Shown here in pieces: positions 22,991 through 24,525 of a stretch of DNA of 24,525 nt. The translations under genes were made by a program, and so were the position numbers. The notes beneath the pieces were generated by a model. It had not been told where the DNA came from, searched no databases, and saw only the letters and a list, made by a program, of their open reading frames with translations. The stretch lies in NCBI RefSeq assembly GCF_963575615.1, contig NZ_CAUYTL010000042.1, positions 1-24,525 on the forward strand, read 5' to 3'. Numbering within the stretch: position 1 is the first letter of the stretch; each line of letters begins with the position of its first letter. The stretch is from Listeria_A hofi (GTDB taxonomy: Bacteria > Bacillota > Bacilli > Lactobacillales > Listeriaceae).

Positions 22991-24385
22991 ATGTTTTGGA
23001 AATCATTACTAAGAAAAAAACCGTTAGAATCACTTATTCACAATAAAAGTAATAGTATTCATTTGAAACAAACACTCGGAGCGATGGATTTAATTTTTCT
23101 CGGTGTTGGAGCAATTGTTGGTACTGGGATATTTATCTTGCCAGGGACGATTGCGGCGCTTTACTCTGGCCCGGCGATTGTGCTGTCATTTGTTATTGCA
23201 GCGGTAGTCTGTGCGCTTGCGGCTCTGTGTTATTCGGAGTTTGCGTCATCGGTCCCTGTTGCTGGAAGTGCCTACACATATGGCTATGTTATTTTTGGGG
23301 AATTCATTGCTTGGCTATTAGGCTGGGCGCTTTTGTTGGAGTACGGGTTGGCTGTGGCATCAGTTGCAAGTGGCTGGTCATCTTATTTCAAAACGCTTTT
23401 GTCCGGATTCAATATCCACATTCCTAATGCGATTTCGGGCGCGTTTAACCCTGAAGCGGGGACTTACGTCAACATTCCGGCGATTGCGATTGTCGGTATT
23501 ATTGCCTATTTATTGACGCGTGGCATTCGTGAATCGACACGGGTCAATGCATTTATGGTTATTTTGAAAATTAGCGTGATTTTGCTGTTTGTCCTAGTTG
23601 GCGTATTTTATGTGAAGCCAGATAATTGGGAGCCATTCATGCCATTTGGATTTAGTGGCGTTCTAAATGGTGCAGCGTTGGTATTCTTCGCATATCTAGG
23701 CTTTGACGCGGTCTCGTCTGCGGCTGAAGAAGTGAAGAACCCACAGAAAAATATGCCGATTGGAATTATTGGCTCATTACTTGTTTGTACAGTTCTATAT
23801 ATAGCGGTTTCTATCGTTTTGACAGGAATCGTTTCGTATCAAGACTTGAACGTGGCGGATCCAGTTGCGTTTGCGCTACAAGTTATTAATCAAAATTGGA
23901 TTGCCGGAATTGTATCACTTGGTGCAGTTGTTGGAATGATTACGGTCATTTTGGTTATGCTTTACGGTGGAACGCGCCTTATTTATGCAATGGGACGTGA
24001 TGGTTTATTGCCAAAAAGCATGGCGAAAATTGATGAAAAGACGAGTACACCGATTAAAAGCACTTGGACATACGCGATTGTTATTATGTTCTTCGCGGGT
24101 TTTGTGCCACTGAATCGCTTGGCAGAACTAGTAAATATGGGTACGTTGTTCGCTTTCATGATGGTCTCGATTGGCATCATTTTCTTGCGTCGTAATAAAT
24201 CGATTGCGAGTGGAGGATTTAAAACACCATTATACCCAGTACTGCCAATTGTCTCGTTCTTGATGTGCCTATTCTTGATTTCGAGATTATCTATCCAAAC
24301 TTGGATTGCTTGCGGGATTTGGTTTGCTGCGGGTCTGATTTGGTATTTTGCATACGGGCGCAGGAATAGTACGTTGAATAAATGA
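22991..24385 (+). CDS. APC-superfamily amino-acid permease (cationic amino-acid transporter type)
   Basis: A 464-residue integral membrane transporter with about 12 helices. It follows the APC pattern: a short soluble start, helix 1 with the broken glycine motif LGVGAIVGTGIFILPG (37-52), helix 3 region SVPVAGSAYTYGYVIFGEFIAW, helix 6 with FFAYLGFDAVSSAAEEVKNPQKNMPIGI, and helix 8 and following GGTRLIYAMGRDGLLP. These are the hallmarks of the CAT/YfnA branch (amino acid:proton symport). Substrate cannot be told; branched-chain or cationic amino acids are possible. GGGAG upstream and a promoter at 22903 support an independent transcript. Its terminator is the target of a group II intron. Confidence 0.92.
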   Translation: MFWKSLLRKKPLESLIHNKSNSIHLKQTLGAMDLIFLGVGAIVGTGIFILPGTIAALYSGPAIVLSFVIAAVVCALAALCYSEFASSVPVAGSAYTYGYVIFGEFIAWLLGWALLLEYGLAVASVASGWSSYFKTLLSGFNIHIPNAISGAFNPEAGTYVNIPAIAIVGIIAYLLTRGIRESTRVNAFMVILKISVILLFVLVGVFYVKPDNWEPFMPFGFSGVLNGAALVFFAYLGFDAVSSAAEEVKNPQKNMPIGIIGSLLVCTVLYIAVSIVLTGIVSYQDLNVADPVAFALQVINQNWIAGIVSLGAVVGMITVILVMLYGGTRLIYAMGRDGLLPKSMAKIDEKTSTPIKSTWTYAIVIMFFAGFVPLNRLAELVNMGTLFAFMMVSIGIIFLRRNKSIASGGFKTPLYPVLPIVSFLMCLFLISRLSIQTWIACGIWFAAGLIWYFAYGRRNSTLNK

Positions 24386-24403
24386 TCTAAGTGCCTTCGA
24401 ATC

Positions 24404-24450
24404 AAGAAAGAGGATTAGAAACTAAGCTCAAGTTTCTAATCCTCTTTCTT
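24404..24450 (+). terminator. Permease terminator, 20-bp perfect stem
   Basis: Arms 24404-24423 and 24431-24450 are exact complements over 20 bases (core AGGATTAGAAACT / AGTTTCTAATCCT) with a 7-base loop. The natural U-run is cut short after CTTT because the group II intron starts at 24452. Confidence 0.9.
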
Positions 24451-24451
24451 T

Positions 24452-24525
24452 GTGCGCCCAGCATGCGCAAATGCTAGGTGGTGAAAGTCCACTACAGGCT
24501 TGGCAGTAGGAACTGTTAGCTCAAG
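24452..24525 (+). mobile_element. 5' end of a group IIC intron (runs out of the window)
   Basis: The sequence opens with GTGCGCCCAGCATGCGC, the GUGYG-type 5' splice boundary of bacterial group II introns in the form typical of class C. It continues with TGAAAGTCCACTAC and GGAACTGTTAGCTCAAG, characteristic of domain I in this class. It starts one base after a perfect 20-bp terminator stem and in the same orientation, the preferred target of class C introns. The intron-encoded reverse transcriptase/maturase would lie beyond the window edge, so whether it is intact is unknown. Confidence 0.85.

Overview
The window looks like chromosomal DNA of a low-GC Gram-positive bacterium of the Listeriaceae, most likely a Listeria or close relative. 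The basis is the rpsF-ssb-rpsR order, an SSB whose OB-fold and DDDLPF tail closely resemble the Listeria protein as I remember it, a WxL-type surface system, an IsdE/HupD-like haem uptake operon with a textbook Fur box, PadR and Mga-type regulators, and large secreted proteins with repeated Ig-like domains. No database search was possible, so the genus is an inference.

Layout. 1-1107: the last gene of what is probably a WxL cell-wall cluster (DUF916/DUF3324 protein), ending in a terminator shared with the convergent operon. 1112-3676 (minus): a Fur-controlled haem operon of lipoprotein, FecCD permease and HugZ-like split-barrel protein, with no ATPase gene. 3688-4595: a PadR repressor translationally overlapped with a DUF2812 membrane protein. 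4770-7306: an envelope operon of DUF4352 lipoprotein, UDP-ManNAc/UDP-glucose-type dehydrogenase and priming sugar-phosphate transferase. 7339-11507: a 1296-residue secreted adhesin (pectate-lyase-like beta-helix, seven Cry1Ac-D5-like helical repeats, four Ig-like domains). 11520-12325: an NAD(P)-binding Rossmann protein. 12331-19223 (minus): a 2267-residue secreted protein with duplicated DNRLRE-like, lamin-tail and chitobiase-C modules, a CotH-type kinase domain, one helical repeat and five Ig-like domains. 19534-21092 (minus): an Mga/AtxA-type regulator. 21181-22706: the rpsF-ssb-rpsR operon with a long structured leader. 22903-24450: an APC-family amino-acid permease. 24452-24525: the 5' end of a group IIC intron inserted directly after the permease terminator.

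How it fits together. The central 15 kb is an envelope and surface island. The glycan operon and the 1296-residue adhesin are each preceded by an almost identical 27-nt element at the same distance (40 nt) from an extended -10 box, which points to one shared, apparently undescribed regulator. The two large surface proteins are convergent and share their C-terminal helical-repeat plus Ig architecture, yet neither has LPXTG, WxL, LysM or GW anchoring. The CotH-domain protein keeps the D...N and DxD residues expected of a secreted kinase, so the locus may carry extracytoplasmic protein phosphorylation. The Mga-type regulator directly upstream is the obvious local candidate for controlling it.
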